In this document: piece after piece, positions 19,163 to 27,641 of the stretch
How the letters are laid out: every line of letters begins with the position of its first letter
Position numbering within the stretch: the first letter of the stretch is position 1
Origin: Kutzneria viridogrisea
GTDB taxonomy: Bacteria; Actinomycetota; Actinomycetes; Mycobacteriales; Pseudonocardiaceae
Assembly: GCA_014138725.1 (NCBI GenBank)
Contig: JACJID010000007.1
Coordinates: forward strand, 434,001-498,000
Reading direction: 5' to 3'
Length of the DNA stretch: 64,000 nt
Made by a program: the position numbers and the translations under genes
Notes under the pieces: model-generated
Databases searched by the model: none
What the model saw: the letters and a program-made list of their open reading frames with translations, nothing else
What the model was told of the DNA's origin: nothing

Positions 19163-20685
19163 GAGGCCACCGACTCCTCACTCACGATCCGCCGCCGGTA
19201 GCGCTGCTCGGCGGCCTCGATGTACTCGCTCAGCGCGACCCGCCCGGAATCCGCCGACATCAGCACCTTCGGCGGCAGGGTGACGCGCAGTCCCACGGTC
19301 GCCGCGATGTCGGCGGCGACCCCGGACAGCTCGGTCGCACCCGGTGCCGTGTCGGCGGCCCTCGCCGCGGGGTCGGGCAGCCCACCGGGTTCACCGACCA
19401 CGCCGACCGCGCGATCCAGTGGGACGCCCGCGCAACGGAACTCCACCAGCTCGAAGATCAGGCCCGGATCCCCGCGGCGCACGGCGAGCCGGAACGCCAG
19501 GCGCATGGCCTCCTCCGCGAAGGCGAGCCACTGCGCGCGGGCGTGCCCGGTGGCGAAGTCGCACCGCATCGCCTCCAGCGCCAGCGCGGCGGGGATCGCC
19601 AGCGCGAGCGCCGAGTCGATGGCCTGGGCCTCGTGTTCGCCGTACGCGGAGCGGGCAAGCCCCTCCTCGATGCTGGCGGCCATGATGAAGTCCGTCTGCG
19701 CACAACGCTCGTAGACGCCCCGCGATTCGTAGACCCCGCGGGCCTGCTCCGCCAAGCGCACCATCTCGTGCACGTCCCCGCGTCGGTACGCCTGCTGGCT
19801 CGCGGACAGCGCGCTGTCGGCCGCGGCGATCGCCAGCCCGTGCTGCTCGAAGGCCGCCATGCTCAGCGCCATCAGGTCGGCCGCCCGCACGGCATTGCCC
19901 CGCAACGCGGCCAGCAGGCCGCGCGCCTGCTCGCACACTGCCAGGTCGGCTGCCTGCCCGCGCTGCTCGAACAGCACCGAAGCCTCGGTGTAGAGCCGTT
20001 CCGCCTCCTCGAACTCACCCCGTCGAAGGGCGACGAAACCCCTGTGCCCCAACAGCTGCGGGGCGTCACCGAGCAGCTCCCCCGCCTGCGCGAGGTAGTC
20101 CTCGGCCAGGTCGTAGCGCCCGGTGGACGCGCAGATCACCCCGAGGTTGGTCAGCAGGTAGGGCACGGTCGACACGGTTGAGTCCGTCGTGGACAGTGTG
20201 AGCGCGGCGATCTCCTCGGCCGCGGCCCACTCCCCGCGCGACATGAGCACGCTGGCCCGGGTGTTGCCCAGCTCGGCGGCTCGCGTGCCGTCACCCTCGA
20301 ACCCGGGCAGCAGCACCGCGGCCTCGTTCAGTCCGGCCAGCGCCGAATCGAGATCACCGGCCTTGCGGCACAGGTCCGCGCGGCCGATCAGGGCCTTGAG
20401 CATGAGGTCCAGCCAGAACTGCTGGGCCAGCGGGTCCTCGGGCTCGATGCGGTTGAGCAGCGCGATTGCCTCGTCGTGGCTGGCCGCGCCCGCCGCGAGA
20501 TCGGCGCACTCGACCTGCACCATTCCCAGGTTGGCCAGCAGGTACGCCCGCAGGAACGGGTCCTCGGCGAGGGGCAGCAGCTGCTGGTAGATCGCCCGCG
20601 CGGCAAGCAGTTCCGCGACCTGGAGGTGCTGTTCCACTGTGGACAGAGCGCTGTCGAACGGCTCGCCGAACTCCAGGGTGGTCAT
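19156..20685 (-). CDS. TPR-repeat protein partnered with CHAT
   Basis: This 509-residue soluble protein is made mostly of tetratricopeptide helices (for example residues 50-85, 130-165, 175-240), with motifs such as LANLGMVQVECADLAAGAAS and LTNLGVICASTGRYDLAEDY. The last 90 residues are less repetitive. It overlaps the preceding gene by 4 nt (ATGA) and the CHAT gene by 4-7 nt, so stoichiometric coexpression is likely. By analogy with known TPR-CHAT pairs it should bind, gate or sense for the protease; the trigger is not evident. Confidence 0.85.
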   Translation of the reverse strand: MTTLEFGEPFDSALSTVEQHLQVAELLAARAIYQQLLPLAEDPFLRAYLLANLGMVQVECADLAAGAASHDEAIALLNRIEPEDPLAQQFWLDLMLKALIGRADLCRKAGDLDSALAGLNEAAVLLPGFEGDGTRAAELGNTRASVLMSRGEWAAAEEIAALTLSTTDSTVSTVPYLLTNLGVICASTGRYDLAEDYLAQAGELLGDAPQLLGHRGFVALRRGEFEEAERLYTEASVLFEQRGQAADLAVCEQARGLLAALRGNAVRAADLMALSMAAFEQHGLAIAAADSALSASQQAYRRGDVHEMVRLAEQARGVYESRGVYERCAQTDFIMAASIEEGLARSAYGEHEAQAIDSALALAIPAALALEAMRCDFATGHARAQWLAFAEEAMRLAFRLAVRRGDPGLIFELVEFRCAGVPLDRAVGVVGEPGGLPDPAARAADTAPGATELSGVAADIAATVGLRVTLPPKVLMSADSGRVALSEYIEAAEQRYRRRIVSEESVASW

Positions 20686-21800
20686 CGGTCGGCGGCCACG
20701 ATCTCGGCGAGGAACCGGTCCTCGGCGGCGAGCCTGCGCCTGGCCAGCTCGCGGACGGCCGCGCGCTCGGCACGTCCATCCGACGAGCTACCGGGGTCGA
20801 ATCCCGGTAGCAGGACCCCAACGTCCACTTGGGACGAAGAGGTCGCCGGGACCTCGGCGCCGCCAGTCCACTCCGCGTCACCGCGCGCGAGCACGACCCG
20901 CTCCACGGGCGAGGCGTCCACCCGGACCTCGGCGGCCAACCGCACGCCCGGCGCAGGCTCGACCTCGCCCGCGGCCGCGAGGATCTCTATGCGCCGCCGT
21001 GCGCCCACCGCGCGCACGGCCCAGGTCACCGCGTCCTCGGCGGCGTCCACGAAGCCAGGCGGGTAGCGGCGCCAGTCGTTCACGCCCACCCCGCTGACCA
21101 CCACCCGGCCGGTACCGGTACCCGGTTCGCCCGCGGCCAGGGCGAAGTCCTCCCGTGTGGGGAAGGACGCCGCCAGCTCGGTGGTACCTGGTTCGTCGAG
21201 CGCGGATCGAAGCTGGCGCAACGGTTCCCCGTCCAGCCCTGCCGCGTCGGCGGCCTCGTCGATCGACCGCAGCACGCGCTCGGCCGCACTCGATCCGCCA
21301 GCGCGCCACCACTGGATCAGCGGCTCCAGCGCGCCCTGGTGCTGCTCGATCAGCTCGGCCGCCTCGGACGAGTCCGCGAACAGTTGCTGGCACTCGTGAG
21401 TCAGCGCGGCCAACTCCAGCCCCAACAGGTCCTCCGCGAGTGCGGGAATGCCGTCGATGCGGGACGCGGGCCACCAGCGGGCGGCCCAGTGCCCGTAGGC
21501 GAGTCGCGCCACGAGCCGCCCCAGCCCGGTCTGCTCGGACTCGACCGAGGCCTCCGCGATCTCGCCGCTGGCGCACGCCTGCACGGCCAGCGCGACCGGT
21601 TCCCCGTACACCGCCCAGATCCACTGCTGGGCGTCGGCCACGTCCTCGATCTCCGCATCGGGCACGCCGAGATCGGTGACATCGGGCCAGCTGAGCACGG
21701 CACCCGCCACGTCCAGCACGGCACGGGTGAAGTCCACCCCGCCTCCTGCCGAACCCGTGATCCGGACCGCCCCGTGGTCCACCCGGCTGACCCGCACCAT
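20682..21800 (-). CDS. unknown protein of the CHAT/TPR operon (372 aa)
   Basis: I do not recognise a catalytic family. The predicted soluble protein has a helical, Trp-rich middle (HWAARWWPASRIDG near residue 140) and an acidic Glu/Asp/Ala-rich centre. Its C-terminal part, after about residue 230, looks mixed alpha/beta (RVVVSGVGVNDWRRYPPG, RRIEILAAAGEVEP) and ends in a charged helix. It starts at ATG 21800, whose A is also the last base of the upstream TGA (TGATG), and overlaps the TPR start by 4 nt. Its fixed place between another unknown and the TPR gene suggests an adaptor or sensor. It may correspond to one of the associated families described with caspase/TPR (CATRA-like) systems, but I cannot verify that. 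Confidence 0.75.
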   Translation of the reverse strand: MVRVSRVDHGAVRITGSAGGGVDFTRAVLDVAGAVLSWPDVTDLGVPDAEIEDVADAQQWIWAVYGEPVALAVQACASGEIAEASVESEQTGLGRLVARLAYGHWAARWWPASRIDGIPALAEDLLGLELAALTHECQQLFADSSEAAELIEQHQGALEPLIQWWRAGGSSAAERVLRSIDEAADAAGLDGEPLRQLRSALDEPGTTELAASFPTREDFALAAGEPGTGTGRVVVSGVGVNDWRRYPPGFVDAAEDAVTWAVRAVGARRRIEILAAAGEVEPAPGVRLAAEVRVDASPVERVVLARGDAEWTGGAEVPATSSSQVDVGVLLPGFDPGSSSDGRAERAAVRELARRRLAAEDRFLAEIVAADR

Positions 21801-23086
21801 CACGCACCCCCTGCCAGCGCCCGCAGCGCCGAACGGACCTTCGCGCGGTGGTCCATCATCACCGAACGCGCCACCCCGTCCAGCACCTCCCGTGCCTGCT
21901 CGCGGTCGGTTACCGGATCGGCCCGCACATCCCGGCCGTGCAGCCGCACCCACAGCCGTCGCGTGTAGGCGGCCCACGGGCTGCGCAGTTCCTCGGCGAG
22001 CACGGCCAGTTGGCCACCGGCCGGGTCGGGCGAGGTCGTCATCCGCCGCGCCCGCAGCGCGGAAGCCTCGCGCTGCCAGCGCCGGTTGACCGCGCGGTGC
22101 GTGGCCGTCGGCGCCGCAGTGCCGCTGCCGAGCGGGTCCAGTCCCGCCGCGAGCCCACCGCCGAGCACCATGACCACGCGCAGGCTCTCCCCGTCGAGGC
22201 CGAACGGGGCACAGCTGCGGCCGACCTCCGACCGCACGAGCTGCGGGACCTCGGGCAGTTCCTCACGTCGCGCCGAGGACGCCTGCAACTCCACGAAGAC
22301 CCGCTCGAACAGCGTCCGGTCCAGCGGAGCGGGCATCGCCGCCGTGGACGCCCCGTCGCCGACCAGCGGCCGGGGTGGGGTCGGCTCCGCGGTCAACCCG
22401 AGGTGGCTCGGCACGCCTTCGTTGCCCCACGGGAGGTTCGCGTCTGTCCACAGTGCACTTCCCACGGCGCTGCCGCACTCGGCGTCGACCATCTGCTCGT
22501 AGGTGTCGGCACCGTCGAGCACCTGGACCGCCAGCTCGATCGCGGCCGTGACCGCACCTGCCGGTCGCCGCCTGCGGGCCCACCGCTCGGCCAGTTCCCC
22601 GTCCAGCTCGGCCTGCCGTTCGAGGTCACCGAGGTGCTGCCGCAGCGCCTCCACCGTGCGCCCGCCCACCGATTCCGCCAGCTCGCGGAGCACCTCCTTG
22701 GCCAGCTCCGCCGCGTGCGCGGGCGGCTGTCCGTGCTCGGCGGCCAGCTCGTAGCAGCGCTGGAAGTACAGGTCCTGCGGGTTGCCCGCCACGATGCCCA
22801 TCGCACGCCGTGCCCGCTTGAACACCGTGAACCAGGACGCCGTGGCCCGCAGCCGGGGTCCCGCCTGCGCGATCAACTCCCCGAACCGGGCCGCCTGCTC
22901 CGGGTCCAGCAGGTCACCGGCCAGCTCGGGGCGCAGCGAGGGCCTGATCACCAGCGGGACCAGGATCAGCTTGACCGTCCTGGTCAAAGGGGCGCCGCCG
23001 GGGCCGCTGAGCGGCTCCAGCCCCGGGCCGAGCTCGCGCCAGGCCAGGTCGGCCAGTGCCGCGCGGGGGCGGCGGTGATCGGACAT
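21800..23086 (-). CDS. unknown first protein of the CHAT/TPR operon (428 aa)
   Basis: This soluble, mostly helical protein has no motif I recognise, no signal peptide and no membrane segment. Visible features are a hydrophobic N-terminal strand-like stretch (VKLILVPLVIRPS), a long amphipathic helical region with many Arg/Glu, a Gly/Pro-rich loop around residues 225-260, and a C-terminal helical part. It is the first gene of the overlapping operon; its stop TGA overlaps the next ATG by one base. The 93 bp upstream are shared with a divergent gene at 23180, so the operon promoter should be there. Confidence 0.75.
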   Translation of the reverse strand: MSDHRRPRAALADLAWRELGPGLEPLSGPGGAPLTRTVKLILVPLVIRPSLRPELAGDLLDPEQAARFGELIAQAGPRLRATASWFTVFKRARRAMGIVAGNPQDLYFQRCYELAAEHGQPPAHAAELAKEVLRELAESVGGRTVEALRQHLGDLERQAELDGELAERWARRRRPAGAVTAAIELAVQVLDGADTYEQMVDAECGSAVGSALWTDANLPWGNEGVPSHLGLTAEPTPPRPLVGDGASTAAMPAPLDRTLFERVFVELQASSARREELPEVPQLVRSEVGRSCAPFGLDGESLRVVMVLGGGLAAGLDPLGSGTAAPTATHRAVNRRWQREASALRARRMTTSPDPAGGQLAVLAEELRSPWAAYTRRLWVRLHGRDVRADPVTDREQAREVLDGVARSVMMDHRAKVRSALRALAGGA

Positions 23087-23179
23087 GGCACGACCCTACG
23101 CGGTGGCGAACCTGGGACCGGTAGGCGGCCGAGGGCCCATAACTTCCTCCTCGTCAACAGGAAGACGGAGGTGGGACCG

Positions 23180-23959
23180 GTGATCAGGACGTTCATCCGC
23201 GTGATCGTGCTGCTGGGGGTGGTCGGCGCGGTCGGCCTGTACGTGTGGCTCGGGCTGCACACCCCGGACAGCGAGTTCTCCACCCCGTGGGACGACTACG
23301 TGTGGCTGCCGGTACTGGCCGGGTGTGTGGGCGCACCGATCCTGCTCATCAGCATCATGGCCGGGCCGGACCTGAACAGCCGGGCCTTCCGCGAGGCGCC
23401 CATCGGTGTCGGCACGATCACCGAGGTCCGCCAGACCGGGCTGTACATCAACGACGAACCGCAGTTGGCCCTCACCATGACCGTGCGGACCGAGGACGGG
23501 CAGAGCTTCCAGTCCGTGGCCAAGCAGGTCGTGCCGATGACCGACCTCGCACTGGTCGCGCCCGGTGTCGTGCTGCCGGTGCGCTACCTGCCCGGTCGCA
23601 CCGACCGGGTGGAGATCAACAAGGGCGGGGACCCCGCAGCCGTCCAGGCCGTGTACGACCGCGTGATGATCAGGGCCGGACTGAGCAGCGAGCGCGCCGT
23701 GGCCATCGCCGCGCGCGGCACCAAGTCCTCCGCCGTGGTCTCCGCCGTCCGCGCCACCGGACGCATCGTCGAGGGCAACGGCGAGCTCAGCTTGACACTG
23801 CTCGTCAAGCGCCCCGACGGCAGCACCTTCGAGGCGACCTCGGAGAAGGTCATCCCCGGCAACCTCCTCGGGTTCGTGCAGCCGGGTCGCGTGCTCACCG
23901 TCTTCTACCTACCCGCCAGCGAGCAGGAAGTCGTCCTGCACCTGCCCGCCAACCCCTGA
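23180..23959 (+). CDS. membrane-anchored protein with two copies of a small beta domain
   Basis: This 259-residue protein begins at GTG 23180 with GGAGG 8 nt upstream. Two hydrophobic segments (residues about 5-25 and 40-60) form a hairpin in the membrane. Two related domains of about 70 residues follow (roughly 75-150 and 180-255). They share the pattern G-x-I-x-E-x-x-x-T-G, a strand of L-x-L-x-x-x-V, a basic or acidic turn, and a final V-P-G-x-V-L-x-V-x-Y-L-P. A third related copy forms the C-terminus of the next gene. The fold looks OB- or DUF3592-like, but no function is known to me. It is divergent from the CHAT operon. Confidence 0.72.
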   Translation: MIRTFIRVIVLLGVVGAVGLYVWLGLHTPDSEFSTPWDDYVWLPVLAGCVGAPILLISIMAGPDLNSRAFREAPIGVGTITEVRQTGLYINDEPQLALTMTVRTEDGQSFQSVAKQVVPMTDLALVAPGVVLPVRYLPGRTDRVEINKGGDPAAVQAVYDRVMIRAGLSSERAVAIAARGTKSSAVVSAVRATGRIVEGNGELSLTLLVKRPDGSTFEATSEKVIPGNLLGFVQPGRVLTVFYLPASEQEVVLHLPANP

Positions 23960-23975
23960 AACTGGGAGGAACACC

Positions 23976-24389
23976 ATGGGACTGTTCGGAAACCGCAAGA
24001 GCCGCGAGGAGCGCGGCCGGGAGATCGCCAACAAGGTCGCCAGCGGCAAGGGCTTCTACGGCCGCGCCACCCGCGCCTTCCTCGGCGGCGAGGACTTCGC
24101 CAAGGTCCAGGAGTCCATCGGCGCCTTCAACTCCGGCATGGAGGTCCAGGCCCTGCTCGCCGCCGGGGCCCCCGTCGTGCCCGCCGTGCTCGTGTCGATC
24201 ACCGACACCGGGCGGCTGGTCAACCACGACCCCATCGCCGCTCTGGTCGTGCGGCCCGCGGGCAGCGACGAGGACCTGCACCTGGAGGCGATCGTGTCGA
24301 AGTTGCAGGTCCCCCGCGTCGGCGACCAGGTGCGACTCGTCGCCGATCCCCGTCGGCCCGGCAGCTACCTCTACGCCGGTCTGGCCTGA
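23976..24389 (+). CDS. small cytoplasmic protein sharing the neighbouring beta domain
   Basis: This 137-residue protein has a basic N-terminus (MGLFGNRKSREERGREIAN) without a membrane segment. A middle helix precedes a C-terminal domain from about residue 68 (VPAVLVSITDTGRL to SYLYAGLA) that resembles both repeats of the upstream gene. The ATG follows the upstream stop by 16 nt with GGGAGGA as ribosome site, so the two are one operon. Function unknown. Confidence 0.72.
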   Translation: MGLFGNRKSREERGREIANKVASGKGFYGRATRAFLGGEDFAKVQESIGAFNSGMEVQALLAAGAPVVPAVLVSITDTGRLVNHDPIAALVVRPAGSDEDLHLEAIVSKLQVPRVGDQVRLVADPRRPGSYLYAGLA

Positions 24390-24398
24390 CCGACCGCG

Positions 24399-24424
24399 CC
24401 CGGTACCCCACCGCGGGTACCGGG
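24399..24424 (+). terminator. hairpin after the two-gene operon
   Basis: CCCGGTACCC pairs perfectly with GGGTACCGGG across a 6-nt loop, 10 nt after the stop at 24389. No T-run follows, so termination is probable but not certain. The next gene starts 18 nt further on. Confidence 0.5.
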
Positions 24425-24441
24425 TGCCTTAGGATTCGACT

Positions 24442-25056
24442 GTGAGCTACCGCTTCGAGACGGCACAAGCCGTTGTGCGCCAAGGAGTTGTCGGCATCGT
24501 CCGCACGCCCGACGCGGAGAGCGCGGTGGCGGCGGCCGCCGTGCTGCTCGACGCCGGGCTGCACACGGTGGAACTGCCGCTGACCAACCCCGGAGCGCTG
24601 CGGGCCATCGAGCAGCTCGGCGCGCGCTACCCGGAGGCCGTGCTCGGCGCGGGCACCGTGCTGGACGAGTCGGCGGCGGTGCTGGCGATCCGGGCCGGTG
24701 CCCGGTTCCTGGTGTCGCCGAACCTGAACACGGCGGTGATCCGCACGGCGAGCCGGTACGGCGTGGTCAGCGTGCCGGGGGCGGGCACCGTGACCGAGGT
24801 GGTCCAGGCGCTGGAGGCGGGCGCCGACCTGGTGAAGGTCTTCCCGGCCTCGGCGATCACCCCGCAGTGGGTCCGCGACCTGCGGGCGGCCGTACCCCAG
24901 GCCCCGCTCGTGCCCACCGGCGGTATCGGCCCGGACGAGGTGTCCGACTGGCTGGCGGCTGGTGCTGTCGCATGTGGCCTCGGGTCCGCGCTGACCAAGG
25001 GCACGCCCGAGCAGGCCCGCGAGCGGATCACGGGGTTGCTCGGGCGATTGCACTGA
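24442..25056 (+). CDS. KDPG/KDPGal-type aldolase
   Basis: This 204-residue class I aldolase splits 2-keto-3-deoxy-6-phosphogluconate or a related acid to pyruvate and glyceraldehyde 3-phosphate. The GIVR start strand, Glu44 in VELPLTNP, the GAGTV loop (69-73) and the Schiff-base Lys132 in VKVFPAS are all in family register, as is the phosphate-binding PTGGIG loop. The start is GTG 24442. Nothing around it belongs to Entner-Doudoroff metabolism, so it may act on a different sugar acid. It converges with the tail operon with only 28 bp between stops. Confidence 0.9.
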   Translation: MSYRFETAQAVVRQGVVGIVRTPDAESAVAAAAVLLDAGLHTVELPLTNPGALRAIEQLGARYPEAVLGAGTVLDESAAVLAIRAGARFLVSPNLNTAVIRTASRYGVVSVPGAGTVTEVVQALEAGADLVKVFPASAITPQWVRDLRAAVPQAPLVPTGGIGPDEVSDWLAAGAVACGLGSALTKGTPEQARERITGLLGRLH

Positions 25057-25084
25057 GGACCACCGGGCCCCGCCCGCGTACGGC

Positions 25085-25489
25085 TCAGGCCGTCAGGAAC
25101 ACCGCGACTCGCACCAGGCCGGTGCCCGAGGTACGCCGGGCCTGCACCGACACGGCACCGCCCGCGATCGGCACCGTGTCCGTGCCGCGCTCGGCGCCCG
25201 CGGTGAGCTCCCCGCCGACCTGGCTGCCGTCCAGCAGTACGCGCACCGAGCCGGTGGTGCCCTCCTCGGCGGTCCAGCGCAGCTCCAGCGCCCCGCCCCG
25301 GGTCGTGGCGTCGAACAGGTCCTCCCAGTCCGGGGAGGTGGTGGCGGGCCAGTCCACCGGGCGGGTGGGCGGCAGGGCCAGCGCCGCGGCGGGTTTGGCG
25401 GCGACCTTGGCCGCTTCGAGCAGCCTGAGCCGCCGTTGCAGCTCCCGCAGGTCGGTGAGCAGCGTGTCCCGGTGGTTGACCCGGCTCAT
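25085..25489 (-). CDS. last gene of the tail operon, small structural protein
   Basis: This 134-residue protein has an N-terminal coiled-coil-like helix (TDLRELQRRLRLLEAAKVAA), a Pro/Ala linker and a C-terminal beta-rich domain (LELRWTAEEGTTGSVRVLLDG). That build fits a trimeric tail-tip or fibre accessory. It overlaps the hub gene by 4 nt. No homologue is recognised, so the role is inferred from position. Confidence 0.65.
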   Translation of the reverse strand: MSRVNHRDTLLTDLRELQRRLRLLEAAKVAAKPAAALALPPTRPVDWPATTSPDWEDLFDATTRGGALELRWTAEEGTTGSVRVLLDGSQVGGELTAGAERGTDTVPIAGGAVSVQARRTSGTGLVRVAVFLTA

Positions 25490-26601
25490 GAGGACTCCTC
25501 AACACTGGCCACGGTCAGCTTGACCTCCTCCTCGCCCTGGTCCCCCGGGGTGACCTCCAGGCTGAGGATGCGCATCGTCACGTCCAGCTGCCGGTGCGGG
25601 AAGAACAGGTCGTCCACCACGACGCGCGCGGTGTCGCCCACCGAGTAGGTGCCGACCAGCGGGTCCAGGTCGGCCCGCACGGTGATCTCCGGCAGCGCCA
25701 CGGGCCGCCGCTGGGCCGCCAACGACCCGGCGGCCCAGGCGTCCAACAGGTCCTGGTTGGCGGTGTCCAGCTGGCTGGAGGTGGCCTCCAGCAACGGCCA
25801 GCCCAGCCTGATCGCCTCGTCCTCCTGGGCGAGGGCCATGACCGAGCTGCTGTCCCCCGCGGCGCCCTGGGCGAAGACCCGGGTCGCCATGGTCGAGCCG
25901 TCCAGCGGCCACACGAACCGCACCAGGTTGGCGCCGAACTCCCACACGTAGGGCGCACCGGGCTGGCCGAGCGCGGGGTGGCCGATCCGCAGGGTGCGTT
26001 GCGGGCGGCCGTCGCTGCCGTAGCGGACGTCGACCACGAAGTCGAAGCCGTGTTCGGCGTTGGCCAGGTCACGCAGGGCGTCGGCGACCGGCTTGAGCTC
26101 GCTCGGCGCGTAGCTGACCGTCCTGGGCACGCCGGAGGCCGCGGGCCCGAGCACGCGCAGGCCGATGTCCCCGCCCGGGTGCGACTGGGTGAGCCGCACG
26201 AGCTCACGTGCGATGTCCACCTGGTCCACTCCCGTGAAGGCCACCGGCGGGGTGTTCGGCACGGGTTTGCTCACCGGGTAGTCCAGCACGTACCGGTGTT
26301 CCAGGTAGGACAGGAAGTCCGAGGCGCCGATCTCCAGCACGCCGGTGGACACGTCGTAGCGGGTGGTCCAGATGATGCCGCCCCACACCAGTGTCCCGTC
26401 CCGGTCCACGTAGAGCGCGGTGCGGCCGGGCTCGGTCAGCGCCCTCGGGTCGCGCACGCTCACCTGCGGGTCGGTCACCTGCAACTGGGCGCGCAGGCTG
26501 CCGGTCTCGTTGAGCTTGCTGTCGAAGGTGACCTGGGTCAGCGGCAACTCGTCCACGATCGCGCCGGTCCGCACGTCGGCGATCAGGTAGGTGTAGCTCA
26601 C
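25486..26601 (-). CDS. tail hub/baseplate protein
   Basis: This 371-residue protein opens with a strand-rich domain (TYLIADVRTGAIVDELPLTQ, then FDSKLNETGSLRAQL), followed by WGGIIWTTRYDVSTGVLEI. That pattern is typical of the gp27-like hub or ReqiPepy6 Gp37-like tail proteins of actinophages. No lytic domain is visible, unlike many tail-associated lysins. It lies between the fibre-like gene and the terminal small gene, overlapping both by 4 nt. It should sit at the tail tip and position the fibres. Confidence 0.75.
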   Translation of the reverse strand: MSYTYLIADVRTGAIVDELPLTQVTFDSKLNETGSLRAQLQVTDPQVSVRDPRALTEPGRTALYVDRDGTLVWGGIIWTTRYDVSTGVLEIGASDFLSYLEHRYVLDYPVSKPVPNTPPVAFTGVDQVDIARELVRLTQSHPGGDIGLRVLGPAASGVPRTVSYAPSELKPVADALRDLANAEHGFDFVVDVRYGSDGRPQRTLRIGHPALGQPGAPYVWEFGANLVRFVWPLDGSTMATRVFAQGAAGDSSSVMALAQEDEAIRLGWPLLEATSSQLDTANQDLLDAWAAGSLAAQRRPVALPEITVRADLDPLVGTYSVGDTARVVVDDLFFPHRQLDVTMRILSLEVTPGDQGEEEVKLTVASVEESS

Positions 26602-27617
26602 GACGCCTCAGCCGGGTCGTCCACCAGCCAGGAGGTCTCCAGCGAGATCCAGAAGTTCTTGGGCGCGGGCTGCGGGTTCTTGAACTGCAACTGGACCACG
26701 TTGGTCACCACGGCGATCTGGATCCAGCCGCCGTCCGCCGTGCTGGCACCGGTCACCCTCGGCTGCGCCGCCGCGATCAGCAGCTTCGGGTAACTGGGGG
26801 CCATCGTGGAGGGGAAGGTGCCGATGTGCGGGCTCGCGTCGCTCAGCGCGGGGAAGTCCACCGTGGGCTGCACCATTCCGCGCAACTGCACCAGATTGCC
26901 CACGCGACGGACCTGTGGCGGCGGGAACTGGTCGGGAACGAAGGGCACCCAGTTGGCGCTCAGGGTCAACGGGACCCACCCGCTGTTGGTGGTGTTCACC
27001 GCGGTGCGCCAGCGGGTGCCGTCGTGGAACTCCAGGTTGTTGCTGTCCAGGCGGTGCAGGTACATGCCCTGGTACGGCGCCTGCGGCCGGGTGGCCGCGC
27101 CCGCCACCGGCAGGATGCCGCCGAGGGCGGTGGTCAGCGGGACCTGCTGGTCCACCTTGGGCTGGGACCCGTTGGCGAACACGGTCACCTGGGCCAGCAC
27201 CAGGCTCGTCGGGTTCGGCAGCGCGGGCCGCTGCGGCGGGCTGGCTGGCGTGCCGGTGACCAGGTGCACGGAGAACCCGGTACCGGTGGTGGTGACCTCC
27301 GCGACCACCAGGTCGATCCGGTTCAGCGAGGCCGCGGGCGGGTCCGGGGTCAGTTCCACCACCGAGTCCAGGGTCACCAGGTACGCCCCGCCCGCGGCGC
27401 TGCCCTGGTCCTGGAGCACGGCCTGGAACGGGTTGAGCGTCAGCTTCACCGGGTTGCTGCCCGGTTTGACCGCGACCAGACCGGGTGCGCCGGGTGCCGG
27501 TCGCAGCCCGGTGAGCGCCCGCACCGGGCTGGCGTCCGGGGCGATGAGCAGGCCGGTGGCCAGGCGCGCGTCGGAGTCGGTGATGCCGGTGACCCACCCG
27601 GGGTGTCGTTCGGCCAT
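26598..27617 (-). CDS. tail fibre or receptor-binding protein
   Basis: This 339-residue protein is rich in beta-forming, Pro/Thr/Asn-containing sequence. The N-terminal part (VTLDSVVELTPDPPAASLNRIDLVVAEV) resembles baseplate-anchoring segments of actinophage minor tail proteins. The C-terminal 150 residues (WVPLTLSANWVPF, VQLRGMVQPTVDFPALS, IQIAVVTNVVQLQFKNP) look like a trimeric beta knob of the kind that binds cell-surface ligands. Its position after Dit and before the hub supports a fibre role. Target unknown. Confidence 0.7.
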   Translation of the reverse strand: MAERHPGWVTGITDSDARLATGLLIAPDASPVRALTGLRPAPGAPGLVAVKPGSNPVKLTLNPFQAVLQDQGSAAGGAYLVTLDSVVELTPDPPAASLNRIDLVVAEVTTTGTGFSVHLVTGTPASPPQRPALPNPTSLVLAQVTVFANGSQPKVDQQVPLTTALGGILPVAGAATRPQAPYQGMYLHRLDSNNLEFHDGTRWRTAVNTTNSGWVPLTLSANWVPFVPDQFPPPQVRRVGNLVQLRGMVQPTVDFPALSDASPHIGTFPSTMAPSYPKLLIAAAQPRVTGASTADGGWIQIAVVTNVVQLQFKNPQPAPKNFWISLETSWLVDDPAEAS

Positions 27618-27641
27618 GGTGTGTTCCCCCTTGCTGTGCGG

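Noticed and set aside
20790-20812. tRNA-like T-arm word GGTCGAATCCC
   Set aside because: It lies inside a coding gene and no acceptor, D-arm or anticodon arms can be folded around it.
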